This document shows, in pieces, positions 11,278 to 24,767 of a stretch of 64,000 bases of DNA (position 1 is the first letter of the stretch; every line of letters begins with the position of its first letter). Under the pieces are notes generated by a model. The model did no database searches and was not told the origin of the DNA. It saw only the letters and a list, made by a program, of their open reading frames with translations. Position numbers and translations under genes: made by a program. Source of the DNA: Nematostella vectensis (lineage: Eukaryota; Cnidaria; Anthozoa; Actiniaria; Edwardsiidae); NCBI RefSeq assembly GCF_932526225.1, contig NC_064040.1, positions 5,677,181 through 5,741,180 of the forward strand. The letters are read 5' to 3'.

Positions 11278-12982
11278 GAGGCTGTAAACCCCCAATCTTT
11301 TCCGGTCCTGGATCATCCGCCTAGATGATATCAGGATATCAAAACTGTAATACTTTAAATGAACAGATAAAAGTGTATGCCTGACTCGTTCCCAGTCGTG
11401 ATCGTGTGTGCGGAGAAAGAAAAAAAAAAGACAGCGCGCAAAGGCTCACGGACAGTAAGAAGCAAGACAATGCAAACGCAATGCATGTTGGACCGTCACA
11501 AGAGCTCGGCCCCTCGGCTCTCCGGCCCGCCTTCCCGTGGTACTTTGCGCGCCGCGTTTTATTTTTTTTTTAACAGAGCCGAGACAGGGGGACGAGACAG
11601 ATCACATGCTACTTGGAATAGGTACGGGGTTGCGTTTTTTTACTCTTGCTTTTACTCCCAGGAACAAGGATGAGCAAGCATTTTTGTCTTTATTGGTGCA
11701 TCTGGATTTAAACTTTGAGCCTGTGCTCGGCACTTCACATTATTCCTTTAGTTCAGTTCTATTTTTCCATTATTCTCGAATTAAAATTCAATATCGTAGT
11801 AAACGTTATATCTGTATTCAATAAACACAAATTAAGATATCCGAAAAGGGATGGATGATTAAAGGGATGTGAGCTTGAGCAAGGAATATGTACCGAAAAA
11901 AATGCGAATGGGGTTGAGCAAGGAATGACTGGACAACGGAAGACGGGGGTGAGCAAAGGGGAGCAGCAGGACCGAAAATCTGAGAACGTGATGTAAAAAA
12001 AAACAAATACTTTGTGAATTTCCTTTTTATCAAACTGTAAAAGCCTGAGTGTGGAAGGTCTTCCCTAGATTTTGGGTGTAAAATTGTGCCAAATTTTGCG
12101 CTTCTAAAAGACAATCAGAATTGAATTTCAGATCTGGTAAAATTTAACGTGATCTTCACTGTAAACAATGAATAGCAACTATAGGGTGACGAAGCTGCCT
12201 AGTATTGGCAAATACTACGACAAAAATCCATATGCGTCAGATTTTATAACAATGTACGTCAGCGGTGAGGCAAGATGCCGGGCTAGTTCCCACCCCTTCC
12301 CTGCCATCCCTTCTGGGTTGAAGTTTTGCAAAGGAAGTAAAAAGAAGAAAGTAGCCTTCTCGCTACTAGCCTCTCCAGTGGGTTAATTCGGAAATTCCTG
12401 TTTTGGGGGTGTCGGGATTCCTGTTTCACAACAGGGATTCTGAGCAACGAAAACACACAAGAGAGCACGCTCGCAAGCTAAGAAAAAAGCATCATTATTC
12501 ATACGAAGAACGAAGATTTCATATCTGATTGTTCAACCACAGACATTCGTGGTAGGTGCTTAACAATTCATTTTGATTTTTTTCAAAATGTCACATATTA
12601 ATCGAACAGTATCGAGGATAATAAGGATACAAAGCAATTTGTTTGGTACTTTATTTAGCAGATGAAAAATCGCCTGTTACCTTGTAAGCATCGCCTAATT
12701 AGCCCACTCAACTTGCACACGATTTTGCCATTTCCGCAAAAGTTGGGTCAAATTGTTATTACTTTGTTATTGAACTTTGCACCTTAATTTCTATAGAACG
12801 ACGCAATAAATACAATGGAAATGCAAATAGGTTTGGATGTGGCCTTGAATTCTATAGTTTAGCCTTCTTTGAATGCTCAAAATTGTTGCCTAGCTTTGGC
12901 AAACATTGGTTGAAGGGCAGGCTTAGTTTTCCAGGATCAGGTTATGACTTTCTTTCTTTCTTTCTTATTTTTTTCAGTTTGA
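11278..12982. other. Intergenic, no gene recognised
   Basis: No supported coding sequence. Open frames at 11377-11824, 11759-12114 and 12168-12386 have no recognisable domain. A 3' splice site (polypyrimidine tract then CAG, ending at 12977) sits six nucleotides before the ATG of the next gene, so a non-coding 5' exon of that gene probably lies somewhere in this stretch. Confidence 0.5.
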
Positions 12983-15900
12983 ATGATGTCTCTTGTGATT
13001 GGAGTTGATGTTGGTGGCACGAACACTGATGCTGTCATCATCACTAATAAAAACAAGGTGTCATCCTATGCTAAGACCTTAACTACCAAAGATGTGACAT
13101 CAGGTGTTGTGAATGCTGTGCAGCAAGCTATTGGAGGGCTTACAAAGACAGAATACAGTGCTACAGATATTTCTGGCATCAATATAGGGACTACACACTT
13201 TTTGAATGCAATTTTACAAAGAAAGAACCTTGCACGTGTTGCATTGATAAGATTATGTGGGCCGGCCTCACTTGCTGTACCTCCATTCTGTGATTTTCCT
13301 GAAGACCTGGCAAATGTCATCAACGCAGGATATTATTTCCTTGGTGGGGGTTACCAGTATGATGGAACAGAAATTTCTCCTGTCTGTGAAGATGAAGTCA
13401 TAAAAACAATGAGGAAAATCATTGAAGGAGGTAATCTAAACAGAGGGTAATAGATAAAGGTTTTTTTCCAAACAGGGGCTCCCCTTTGGAAGTTTTTACT
13501 ATGTTAATTATTTTACTATATGAAGCTCTTGATGTAATGAACTTCGATTAGATTAGTTAGTTATTAAGTTAGTGTTAACGCCTTTCGCTTAGTTACAATA
13601 TTAGCAACGACATTTGAATTTTGTTGATTCGAATTTTGTCGATTCGTGTCCTTTCTGGCCAGTTCCTACCTGGTATATTCAGTGCAAGCATTGTTATAGT
13701 ACACTATAACCAGCATATTATACACTGGAAAAAAATATTATACCCCTACATCCCTCCTCCTAGGCATCTGCCTTGCATGCAGCAGATTGTAATGCAAGTA
13801 GGAGGATATTAGATTTGCATTTAAAGGAACAAAAAGGACCGTGGTTGTGTGAATAAACATCCTCCTATAAAAAAAAAGACCCCTATGAAGATCCCAGTTT
13901 GTAGGGGATGGGGCAGACAGCGAAATACTTAAATAGATAAAGTCAGACCTGAAGGAATGTAACCTCTCTAGAATAGATCCGCTAGACAAAGACTCATGGA
14001 GAGCTGATATGCAAAGGATATGATAATAGGGCATTCATTTATCGGTGAAAATATATATTATTTTGTTCTATTATTTTTCTCAACAGGTGTCAAGAATGTG
14101 GTTATTGCTGGGATCTTTTCATGTGTGCGAAATGACCAGGAAATAAAAGTCAAGGAGATTATACAAAGAACCTTTCCTGGGATTAGTATCACATTGTCCC
14201 ATGAAGTAGGGCAGCTAGGGCAGTTGGAGCGTGAAAATGCTTCTATTCTCAATGAAAGCTTGAAACCCTTGAGTAGAAAGACTATCTTTGCCTTTCATGA
14301 GGCTTTCAGCAGAATCAAAAAGATTGGGCCAAAGTGCCCATTCTATCTCACTCAGAATGATGGCACAATTCTGAAAAGTGCATCTAATAGAGAAGGGTAA
14401 GTTGTGCCTAGTCCGCAGAATCCAATGCTGCATGCTTTGCCTGATATTGCCAAGTTTCTCATTGTGTTGAATTCCTAATAGCTAAATGATCACTTAGTGA
14501 CATAAACAGCACAGTCTATTCAGTTTTGATCTTGGTTCTGTCCACTCTTGGGAGATTGAGATTTAAACCAGTTTAATTAAACCACCTTTAAACTGGTTTA
14601 AGTGCTGATGTGAATGGGGTACAAGACATATAGGCTGCTGACAGGGGAAGGGGCATGGGAAAGGGGGATGCTGCTGACACAAGAAGGGGCATGGGGAAAG
14701 GGGGTGCTGCTGAAACAAGAAGGGGCATGGGGAAAGGGGGTGCTGCTGACACAAGAATGGGCATGGGGAAGGGGGATGCTGCTGACACAAGAATGGGCAA
14801 GGGGAAGGGGGATGCTGCTGACACAGGAAGGGGCATGGGGAAGGGGGATGCTGCTGACACAAGAAGGGGCATGGGGAAGGGGGATGCTGCTGACACAAGA
14901 AGGGGCATGGGGAAGGGGGATGCTGCTGACACAAGAATGGGCATGGGGAAAGGGGATGCTGCTGACACAGGAAGGGGCATGGGGAAGGGGGATGGGGAAG
15001 GGGGATGCTGCTGACACAAGAATGGGCATGGGGAAGGGGAATGCTGCTGACACAAGAAGGGGCATGGGGAAAGGGGGATGCTGCTGACCCAAGAAGGGGC
15101 ATGGGGAAGGGGGATGCTGCTGGCACAAGAAGGGGCATGGGGAAGGGGAATGCTGCTGACACAAGAATGGGCATGGGGAAGGGGGATGCTGCTGACACAA
15201 GAAGGGGCATGGGGAAAGGGGGTGCTGCTGACACAAGAAGGGGCATGGGGAAAGGGGGTGCTGCTGACACAAGAAGGGGCATGGGGAAAGGGGGTGCTGC
15301 TGACACAAGAAGGGGCATGGGGAAGGGGAATGCTGCTGACACAAGAAGGGGCATGGGGAAGAGGGTGCTGCTGACACAGGAAGGGGCATGGGGAAGGGGG
15401 ATGCTGCTGACACAGGAAGGGGCATGGGGAAGGGGGATGCTGCTGACACAAGAAGGGGCATGGGGAAAGGGGGTGCTGCTGACCCAAGAAGGGGCATGGG
15501 GAAGAGGGTGCTGCTGACACAAGAAGGGGCATGGGAAAGGGGGATGCTGCTGACACAAGAAGGGGCATGGGGAAGAGGGTGCTGCTGACACAAGAAGGGG
15601 CATGGGGAAGGGGGATGCTGCTGACACAAGAAGGGGCATGGGGAAAGGGGGTGCTGCTGACACAAGAAGGGGCATGGGGAAGAGGGTGCTGCTGACACAA
15701 GAAGGGGCATGGGGAAGGGGAATGCTGCTGACACAAGAAGGGGCATGGGGAAGAGGGTGCTGCTGACACAAGAAGGGGCATGGGGAAGGGGGATGCTGCT
15801 GACACAAGAAGGGGCATGGGGAAGGGGGATGCTGCTGACACAAGAAGGGGCATGGGGAAGAGGGTGCTGCTGACACAAGAAGGGGCATGGGGAAGGGGGA

Positions 15901-18900
15901 TGCTGCTGACACAAGAAGGGGCATGGGGAAGGGGGATGCTGCTGACACAAGAAGGGGCATGGGGAAGGGGGATGCTGCTGACACAAGAATGGGCATGGGG
16001 AAGGGGCATGGGGAAGAGGGTGCTGCTGACACAAGAAGGGGCATGGGGAAGGGGGATGCTGCTGACACAGGAAGGGGCATGGGGAAGGGGGATGCTGCTG
16101 ACACAAGAAGGGGCATGGGGAAGGGGGATGCTGCTGACAAAAGAAGGGGCATGGGGAAGGGGGATGCTGCTGACAAAAGAAGGGGCATGGGGAAGGGGGT
16201 GCCGGCTTCCCACACTTTTCAGATCAGAGATTTTAAAATAGGTATTTTATGCCAGAAATTGAGGAAAAAGGTTGGAGTAATTGGAGTAAATATTTTTCAT
16301 AAAGTTTTGACTGATAAAATTTTATTTGTTTTAGCATTTTAGAAGTGCATAAATGTCACCCAGGGGAGCCTCAGTATATGAACAAAATTTTGTTTGAAGT
16401 TGAGAGACTTTTGGGCTTTTTTTTGTTGCCCAGGCACATAGGCTGGTAAAGACACACAGACCACCACACCAGATATTTTGTTTGTTTTAGGCAAGTAAAA
16501 ATCGGAAATCTTTCTGTATAGCGAAAGAACTGCCCTGGATTTCCCCGTCCTGACACTCTCATCAGGCCCAACCAACAGTATGAGAGGTGCAGCCCACTTG
16601 TCAAATTTGACAGATGCCATCGTCATTGATATTGGAGGAACGACAACTGATATTGGAGTGCTAATGAAAGGTTTTCCCCGCTTAGCATCTACTCGAGTGA
16701 AGGTACAAAATATTTTCACTAGACTGGGGGAAACCTCAGTGATACCTTTGGCAAATTTAATGGCAACTTGGACCACAACGGCAGGAAAACAATGGAATTT
16801 AATTCCAGAGCCATAGCAGGCCACAAAAGTTTGGGGTGGAGCACAATACAGAGACATTAATAAAATATTGGGGGGGGGGGGCAAAGCCCTCATTTCCTCA
16901 TAAAAAATATATATATACAATATAAAAATATTGGGTAGGGAGGGGGGCACATACTCCCTAATGTTCTGCTTTTTCCTCTTTGCTTAAGGTCGAAATTTGT
17001 TTAGAGGCTTCTAAAGTGCAGTAACAAAGGGGTGGTGGAATGAATGGACCGAAAGTGCCATCCGTCTTATATAATAAATGAATTGTGGGAGGCATAGATT
17101 ATTATTGTGCATTTGTATTTCAGGTTGGGGGAGTGAACACCAACTTCCGCATGCCGGATGTGATTAGCATAGCACTTGGTGGGGGGTCACTTGTGAAATA
17201 TCACGATACTGGGGTGAGCTACCATTGTGATCAAAAGAGGAAACATGCCTTTTATACTTTTTTGTTAGAAAAAATAATAGAAAATAATAGAAAAAACATG
17301 CAAATTGTCGACTGAGTCATAAGACAACCATCCACTAGGCAACCGCCCTAAGTCATTAGACAACATGGGCCCCCATATAAGGAAATCGACGAAAGAAATA
17401 TGAATTCGTCCCCCCCCCCCCCTTTTTTAAATTGCTTCAGCTCACCCTTTCCTGCACAAATGGTTGCCTGATAACCTAGGATGCTTTACATAATGTCAAT
17501 CAAGTGCATTTATTTACATATTGTCATGTAGTTTTCAAAGTCGAGTAAAGAGAAAGCATGCCCAACATATGCATAGTATACAGCCTGGTCACACATTTAT
17601 GATAATATGGGTTATTTTCCTTTAGAGAGTGACTGTTGGTCCCACAGGTGTTGGCTGTAACATCAACCAAGATGCACTTGTGTTTGGTGGGACTGTACTG
17701 ACTGCAACTGACGTGGCTGTGGCAGCCGGGTATACTAGTAACATTGGGGAGGTATCTAGGGTGGAACACCTAAAGCCGTCGGATCGAGATAAAGCAGTGC
17801 AGGAGATTAAAAGGATGGTAGAGAGTGTGATTGATCAGGTCAAGGTGAGGGCTGTAAGATAATTTAAGGTGCTGTATCATCCTATCCTTTACCTGGAGGA
17901 GCCTTGGTGGCAAATGGTTGCTCTGTGGTGCTCGTGCCTCTCATAACTTGTTTAGGGGTTCAATCCCTGGTTCCAACGCGCCTTTGCTCTGAGGCTTTTT
18001 CTCTGGACTCCCCCGTTTCACTCCTTCCACACAAAAAAAAACCACCACACTTGAGTTGTATGGTGGCTGCCTGAGATGCCTGTTATACCTTCAACCCAAC
18101 AATATTGTGTCTGCACTCTCCTTATTTAGCATTCCAGGTGCAAGGAGCTTGACTACCTAGGTTATAACCCCCGAAAAAGTGGAATTCTTCCTTTTATCTC
18201 CTCCCATTCCCCCGACGCCCTTCATGTTAATTTATGAGACCATATTGGTGTACAATTGGTAACACAACATATTTTGGAAGTGGGAGTGTCACAAATGTAG
18301 CATCTATCACATGTAGAGGTGGAACGAAAATATATCAAATATTTTGTTAAGGTATTGACAAAATGGGATAACACCATCTTCCAAAGTATGTGCATTTATA
18401 ATGAGACCTCCGTCTCCCTGTCCCACACCATCATTAACTAAACTTGTTGGTGTGTTTGACTAGGTCCAAGCGGAAGATCAGCCGGTTATTCTTGTTGGCG
18501 GTGGGAGCATTCTTCTGGACAGAGATCAGCCACTGAAGGGAGCCTCTAAAATTGAATTTCCAGATTACTTTGAGGTAGACATTATAAACAATGAAGTTGT
18601 TTACAACGTAGAAGCTATTAGACATGTTCTTTACTGCACTATCTTAAAATTGTTTAACATCTCAAGAATCTCAATTAGGGTAAAACGAGTAGAAATAAAA
18701 ATACAGCGAGCTTTTATAGGAAAGCATTGCAAGAAAGCCACATGAAAGTTAAGCCAGTTATTAGAAAATGCCACAAGAGAGGGGGTCAATTTGCACACAT
18801 GGGATATTTGATTTAGACTCTGATTTATGCAATTCTGTTCAGCTGGAAATTAAATCAAAATAGGATTTGAGATGGTTTAAAATGTTTGTTAATCGCCTTC

Positions 18901-21900
18901 CTAACCTCCCTTCCTAATAGAACAACTCTATTTTCAGAGAGGCATACAGCTTCCACCCTGGATTGACTGAGTATCTAATTATATCACCCTGTTTCCACCT
19001 TGTTTCATACTCCTTTAGGTGGCCAATGCTGTTGGAGCTGCCCTTTGCAAAGTTTCTGGCATGGTAGATGGTGTCTTCGAGGTGGACGCTGAAGAGAGAG
19101 ACTCAGCTCTGGCCAATGTCAAGCAGAGAGCCAGGAGAGAGGCCATCCTCAATGGCGCTGACCCAGATACAATTGAGGTGCTTGAGATAACAGCTACTCA
19201 GTTATCGTACCTCAAGGGCAATCAGACCAGGATTTGCATCAAGGTGGTCGGAGATCTGGCTGATGGACATGCTCTAACGAGAGGTATATACGCTGCGACG
19301 GGGCGGGGGAGATTGCTTTACACACAGGCGCTTCGGGGTTGAGTAAATTGGGTGTGGCCACAGAAACCTTGGGTGCAGCTGAAGAAATATTCCAACCCTA
19401 AGGCAGACCTGTGCAAGAAGTATGTCTTTTCGTTTCCCTTATTCACAGCCATCGTGTTTCATCTATTTAAAGACAGCGTAATTTGACGGAGGGGGTTTTG
19501 TAAGATAAGATGTATCACGAGGTAGGGAAGGGGGGGGGGCTGGATTACAGATGATATGCGAAAGTGTTTCACGAAAGTATTCTCTATTTAGTGTAGAATT
19601 ACTAGGTCGTAGCTTTCAATTGACAGTCAAAACTTGGACTGGACAACTGGCAATGATAACAACAAAAACATAAGAAACAACTACAACAGCAACCTACTTA
19701 CACATCTGTCATTTGCTTCTTTGCTTTAGAAGCATTTGATATCTCGAAGCTTGATGTCTCTCCTTTGGATGGTCCCTCTTTGGCACCTACTACAGAAGGG
19801 CGAGCTACCTGTGTCGGAGAGTGCCTGGACCCCGTAATTGACGCGAACGGTGATTGGCTGATGCAGCCTTATGACGTTGAGTGCGTTGCTATTGGTGCTG
19901 GTATCCTTGGCTGTGGTGGGGGTGGTTCGCCTTATATTGGCAAACTCAAGGCCATCAACATACTCAAAGCTGGCAAAACGATGAGAGTCATTCACCCCGA
20001 TAGGTTTGTCAATCCATGAGAGGTCTAAAAAAGTTTCAGCCCCCAATTTGTCGTCCTTGCAAAATACCAAGAGTAAAAAAAGGCATCCATTTTCATTTGC
20101 TGTTTTGGCGAAACTGCTGGAAAACTTTTGTGGTTTTTAGTCCTGTATAAAATATTGTTTTTAGAGTGTTATTTCGTCACATAATTCGCCATCCAATGTG
20201 GGGTGAAAACAATAACAAGGACTGATAACATATAAATGTGGTCTAGATAAAGGACAACTAGAAGACAAAGGCTCACTCTTGTTTGATTAACGTTTGGTTT
20301 TATTCGCGTGGCTTTTTGTGATCAAGTGATGCCCTACGTTGCCTGCGTAGCAAGCGTTTCTGTGGATTTTCAGGAAAAATAGAGAGCGAGCGAAAAGTAA
20401 GCGCGATTCCCTCTTCCCCCCATTCTTCTCTCTCCTCAATAAATGACAAGACCCTTCTTAAGTGCTATCACATGCATGCTTATTTGAGGGATATGAAATC
20501 TTCTGTCCTTTCTTCTTTGCTTTCTCTATGCTATGTTTTTACGTGCTATGTCACGTCTCTCATCACAATCTTTACTGATACTTTCTGGACATAGGCTTGG
20601 CACGACTCCTGATCTTCAAGGCGATGGAGCTGTCATCGCGTTCATGGGAGCACCTGTGATTTTATACGAGAAGCTGGCTGCCAACACGGAGACTGAGAAT
20701 GCTGCTGGTGCTTTGAAAGCTTTTATTGCGAATAAAGATCAAGCAAAAGTGGTCGAGGACAAAGGTGTAACAATTGTTTTTAATGCAAAGGAGCTGTTGA
20801 ACAAAACTGAAAAGGTAGCTGTCTGTTTTGGTTATTAGGGTATACTTGTATATAACTTGAAATCGTGTTTCAAACACCTCCCGTAAGATATGTGTCGTCT
20901 TAGCGACATCGAATGTAAAGTACTTGTATATCAATGCGCTTCACATGACGGTGTTTTTTACTCTATAAATGGATATGGACTGCTCCACGACGCAGTTTAC
21001 AGTTTCACTGAGGATGGTACCATGGACCAGCGTCCCCAGCGGTTTTCTCGCCTTCCCAATCAGGTTATGCAGTATCCATATTCGTGAAGCCGATTCACAT
21101 TCCAAGATGTCAAAGAGCAGTTTTTACACCTTTACTTTTATTCAAACTCATGTGCTCTTTTTTAGTCCTCGCAATTCTTTAGCGTGGCACTTTGCGCAGA
21201 AGTAGGCGGTGCGAATTCCATCGAGCCCCTTGCGTTCGGGGCATTGAATGGGATCCCTGTGGTGGACGCGGATGCCATGGGTCGAGCATTTCCAAAACTT
21301 CAAATGACTGTACCATTTGTCAAAGGGTGCAAGGCCTATCCCGCCGCGGTGGCCGATGAAAAAGGCAATGTGAGCGTTATTTCTCAAGCACGAAATCCAC
21401 AAGATGTCGAAAACGTTTTCAGGGAGAAATGCGTAGAGTATGGGTAAGTTAAAGGACGGTCAATCAGAGACACTGACGAGGGCCACTAGGTATTGTATAT
21501 TTTATATGTAGTTGTAGTAATATTATACATATATTAGGCCAATATAATACTACAGCAAGCTTCTTGTCAAGTCCCACGAGGCAGGATTCGTTTTCTCAAT
21601 AGCAAAATTGCACGCACATAGCAACCAAGTTGCATAGAAATGACATACGTATTTTGGCCCTGCCTATGCATGTTTGATGCTCAATTGTGTGAGAACTTCT
21701 TCTTTTTATCATACCGTTAGCCCTAAACACATCAACACTATCTTTTGTTTTTCTCTTAGTTGTGCTTCCGGTGTATCCTTCACATTTACTTGCGATGAAA
21801 TAAAGCAGCACTTCGTGCGTTACACCATCAGTCGTGCGAGGAGTTTAGGTGATGCTGTACTGCGAGCCAGGCGTGACAAGACGTGTCCTTTGGATTGCAT

Positions 21901-23392
21901 TGTGAGCCGGGAAGGAGGGGTTGTGATCTTACGTGCAGGAAAGGTGGGTCGTCTGTTTCACTTTCGCCTCTAATCCCCTAGCCTTTTCAATGTTTGCACT
22001 TACTCATCTCATACTAGACTTATATATTTCCTTTTGCTCTCCATTTCCCATTTATCTTTGCTGTCACCTTTACATTTGCCTTCACCTTTGAATACACATT
22101 TACCATTGCTTGCACCTCCACCTTCACCTTCACCATTACCTTCACTTTCACCTTTACCTTCTCCCCCATCTTTACCTTCTCCTTTACCTCCACCTTCACC
22201 TTCACCATTACCTTCACTTTCACCTTTACCTTCACCCTCATCTTTACCTTATCCTTTACCTCCACCTTCACCATTACCTTCACTTTCACCTTTACCTTCA
22301 CCCTCATCTTTACCTTATCCTTTACCTCCACCTTCACCTTCACCATTACCTTCACTTTCACCTTTACCTTCACCCTCATCTTTACCTTATCCTTTACCTC
22401 CACCTTCACCTTCACCATTACCTTCAATTTCACCTTTACCTTCACCCTCATCTTTACCTTCTCCTTTACCTCCACCTTCACCTTCACCATTACCTTCACT
22501 TTCACCTTTACCTTCATCCTCATCTTTACCTTATCCTTTACCTCCACCTTCACCTTCACCATTACCTTCACTTTTACCTTTACCTTCACCCTCATCTTTA
22601 CCTTATCCTCCACCTTCACCTTCACCATTACCTTCACTTTCACCTTTACCTTCACCCTCATCTTTACCTTATCCTTCACCTCCACCTTCACCTTCACCAT
22701 TACCTTCACTTTCACCTTTACCTTCATCCTCATCTTTACCTTATCCTTTACCTCCACCTTCACCTTCACCATTACCTTCACTTTCACCTTTACCTTCACC
22801 CTCATCTTTACCTTATCCTTTACCTCCACCTTCACCTTCACCTTCACCTCTTCCTTTAACTTTACCTTCAATTTCAACTTCACCTTCACCTTTACTTGTG
22901 ACTTGACCTTTATTTTCATCTTTACCTTCAACTCCGTCTCCATTTCCTGCAATATTATTATGTTGCGGAATACTTTCAAAATGATACTTGATATCAATAA
23001 TTTTTCTTATTCAGATTATCCGCGTTGATCGTGAGATAAGTGAAGGATTCAGCAAGGGGTCTATGCTCCTCAAGGGTGACGCACAGGAATCACTGCAAAT
23101 CAACTTCCAAAACGAAAACTATATCGTTTTCTCCAAGGAAAACGGGGCCAACGTCGTGAGGGCTTGTGTACCTGATTTGATCAGCGTGGTGAATTGCGAC
23201 AGCGGCGAGCCTATCGCAACGGAAGAGATTCGCTATGGATTGCGGGTAGCCGTACTAGCGATGCCTTGTCCCCCTCAATGGACCACACCCGAGGCCTTGT
23301 CCGTTGTAGGACCAGCTGCTTTTGGCTATGAAGAGATAGAATTCAAATCGGTTGGACGGTATATGGAGTTTCCTCCTATTCCAAAATTATAG
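12983..23392 (+). CDS. Hydantoinase/oxoprolinase (HyuA-like)-DUF917 protein (12 exons)
   Basis: Exons: 12983-13430, 14087-14396, 16522-16702, 17124-17213, 17626-17844, 18464-18574, 19019-19283, 19730-20003, 20595-20814, 21166-21443, 21760-21943, 23015-23392. All phases fit and give 985 aa. The N-terminal half is an ASKHA-type HyuA/oxoprolinase module: GVDVGGTNTDAV at residues 7-18, GTTHFLNAIL, LTQNDGT, SSGPTNSMRGA, and the second nucleotide loop VIDIGGTTTDIGVL near 286-299. From about residue 588 a DUF917-type domain begins (GAGILGCGGGGSPYIG), followed by MGAP, EVGGANS and VVDADAMGRAFP. The family would perform ATP-dependent ring opening of a hydantoin- or oxoproline-like substrate, but the substrate is unknown. 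The exon 3 acceptor could instead be at 16528, two residues shorter. The start ATG at 12983 is followed at once by a second ATG. Confidence 0.85.
14634..16201. repeat. 36-bp minisatellite in intron 2 of the HyuA-DUF917 gene
   Basis: About 43 head-to-tail copies of a 36-bp (sometimes 33-bp) G-rich unit, core GCTGCTGACACAAGAAGG followed by GGCATGGGGAAGGGGG. Because the unit length is a multiple of three and stop-poor, it produces long spurious open frames on both strands (for example 14563-16215 minus, 550 codons). The G-runs on the plus strand could form quadruplexes. It starts about 240 nt inside the intron. Confidence 0.95.
16703..17123 (+). other. Intron 3 of the HyuA-DUF917 gene
   Basis: An intron of 421 nt with a G homopolymer near 16868-16880 and a short AT microsatellite near 16905. 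Nothing else is recognised. Confidence 0.7.
22035..22905. repeat. Pyrimidine-rich hexamer/higher-order satellite in intron 11
   Basis: Nested repeat made of six-base words such as ACCTTC, ACTTTC and ACCTTT arranged in a higher-order period of roughly 66-72 bp, about 12 copies. The strand bias is extreme (C/T/A on plus). It yields artificial open frames, for example a Lys-Val repeat of 325 codons on the minus strand (22020-22997) and Pro/Ser/Leu frames on plus. It begins about 90 nt after the exon 11 donor. Confidence 0.95.
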
Positions 23393-23732
23393 TACTTGGT
23401 GCCACATTGGTCGGCAAATCTCCAAGGACAGTGTTGTTTTTATTAGAAGAGCTGGAATATTGTTAGAACAAGTCGCACTTATTTGGTTGCACGGTAGAGC
23501 TAACGTTCTTTTGATAACTCAAAGCATTTTTAATGTTAGTTAGGTTGAAACCATTTCAAAAAGACTATAGTTGTGCAGACCACCGAAATATCAAGTCACA
23601 TCACCTTTTAGCAAGTCATATCGGTTATCAAGTTTTATTCTTGTCAAGCGCAGGCCTGTGAACGCGCTAAAACATATTACAGTATATCTAATCATCATAT
23701 AGTATATTTACTAAATATCATGGTCACATGAC

Positions 23733-23738
23733 AATAAA
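23733..23738 (+). terminator. Poly(A) signal for the HyuA-DUF917 gene
   Basis: AATAAA about 340 nt after the stop codon at 23392. It is the first canonical hexamer downstream and in a plausible place for the 3' end of the transcript. Confidence 0.5.
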
Positions 23739-24767
23739 CATAATCTTATTTTCCTTTACCGCCGTGTGCACTACTACGCGGACACCCTAGACTAAGCATC
23801 GCATTCAAACTTATATCCGTAAATCAAGTTGCGTTTAATCTCGGCCGGCTTATTTTCATACTGAACAAACGGGCTTTAATGTTCGGAATGCCGTTATTTT
23901 TACAAAATTTATGCTTAAAGATTACCCGCTGTTTCCACGAAAACTTAAACGCCGTTCTTTTTGTGCGCCATTCCAGTAGAAGGTGTTAGGTACATAAAAA
24001 GAACGGCATCTAAATCAAATTAGACCGGTCCATTCTATTTGGCACGCCGGGCTGGTTATAGACGCCGTTCTTTTCATGTGCCGTTCCAAATGCATATTGT
24101 AGTTTAATGACATCCAAATGCTGCCCATCCGTGAAAAGAACGGCCAATGAACGACTTATAAAACGAATGTTGTACTTTTCATGTGCCTAGTTTATTTAAA
24201 TGAGATGGGTACTTCGTTATTTCTTAAAAAAATACGGCGTTGCGCGCGATCCTAAAAACAGAAGAGAACATGTGTAGTTCGTATTTTACCAACATAAAAT
24301 TTGAAAGCATTGGTTGCGCCATTTCGCTCTGCGATTAGAAAACAGAAGTAACCAAAAGTCAAAAAAAAAGAAAGAAAATAACCGAAAAGATGCTTAATAT
24401 GTTCTTCCATTTCTCAGTATATGCATTTTAGTATAGAACTATAGTATCGTATTATAGCTACAATCTTGAACAAAAATGTTAGGACACTAGTATCTTTTCA
24501 CCTAATTTTTATAGTTACCTATTGAAAAAAGAAATTTTGCCCCCCTTTCCCCGGCACAATGTTGTTCACCACCATACCAAAGTGTGCCGAGATGATTTCT
24601 CAACATTGTAATAGGGGAGAGGGGAGTTTTTTTGCTATTTTTGTAGAGTAACCCTTTTGACGCCTGGAACCGCTCAAAAAGGGGTAGTTTCTCAACGAGT
24701 TTTGTCTGCGATTGTAGACTTGAGTGTATGTAAATGTTTACTACTTCCTTGCTGTAAGTGCAATTAA

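Noticed and set aside
12168-12386. Plus-strand frame beginning MNSNYRVTKLPSIGKYY
   Set aside because: Short, isolated, no family recognised, no adjacent exons that continue it.
14563-16215. Minus-strand open frames up to 550 codons (Pro/Ser/Cys repeats) and plus-strand Gly/Lys repeats
   Set aside because: Entirely produced by the 36-bp satellite, open in several frames on both strands, located inside an intron whose flanking exons splice in phase.
16522-16528. Alternative acceptor for exon 3 of the HyuA-DUF917 gene at 16528
   Set aside because: Both keep frame; 16522 follows the better pyrimidine-rich context (TTTCTGTATAG), so I used it, but the shorter form cannot be excluded.
22020-22997. 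325-codon Lys-Val repeat frame on minus and Pro/Ser frames on plus
   Set aside because: Low-complexity hexamer satellite within intron 11; no independent coding evidence.
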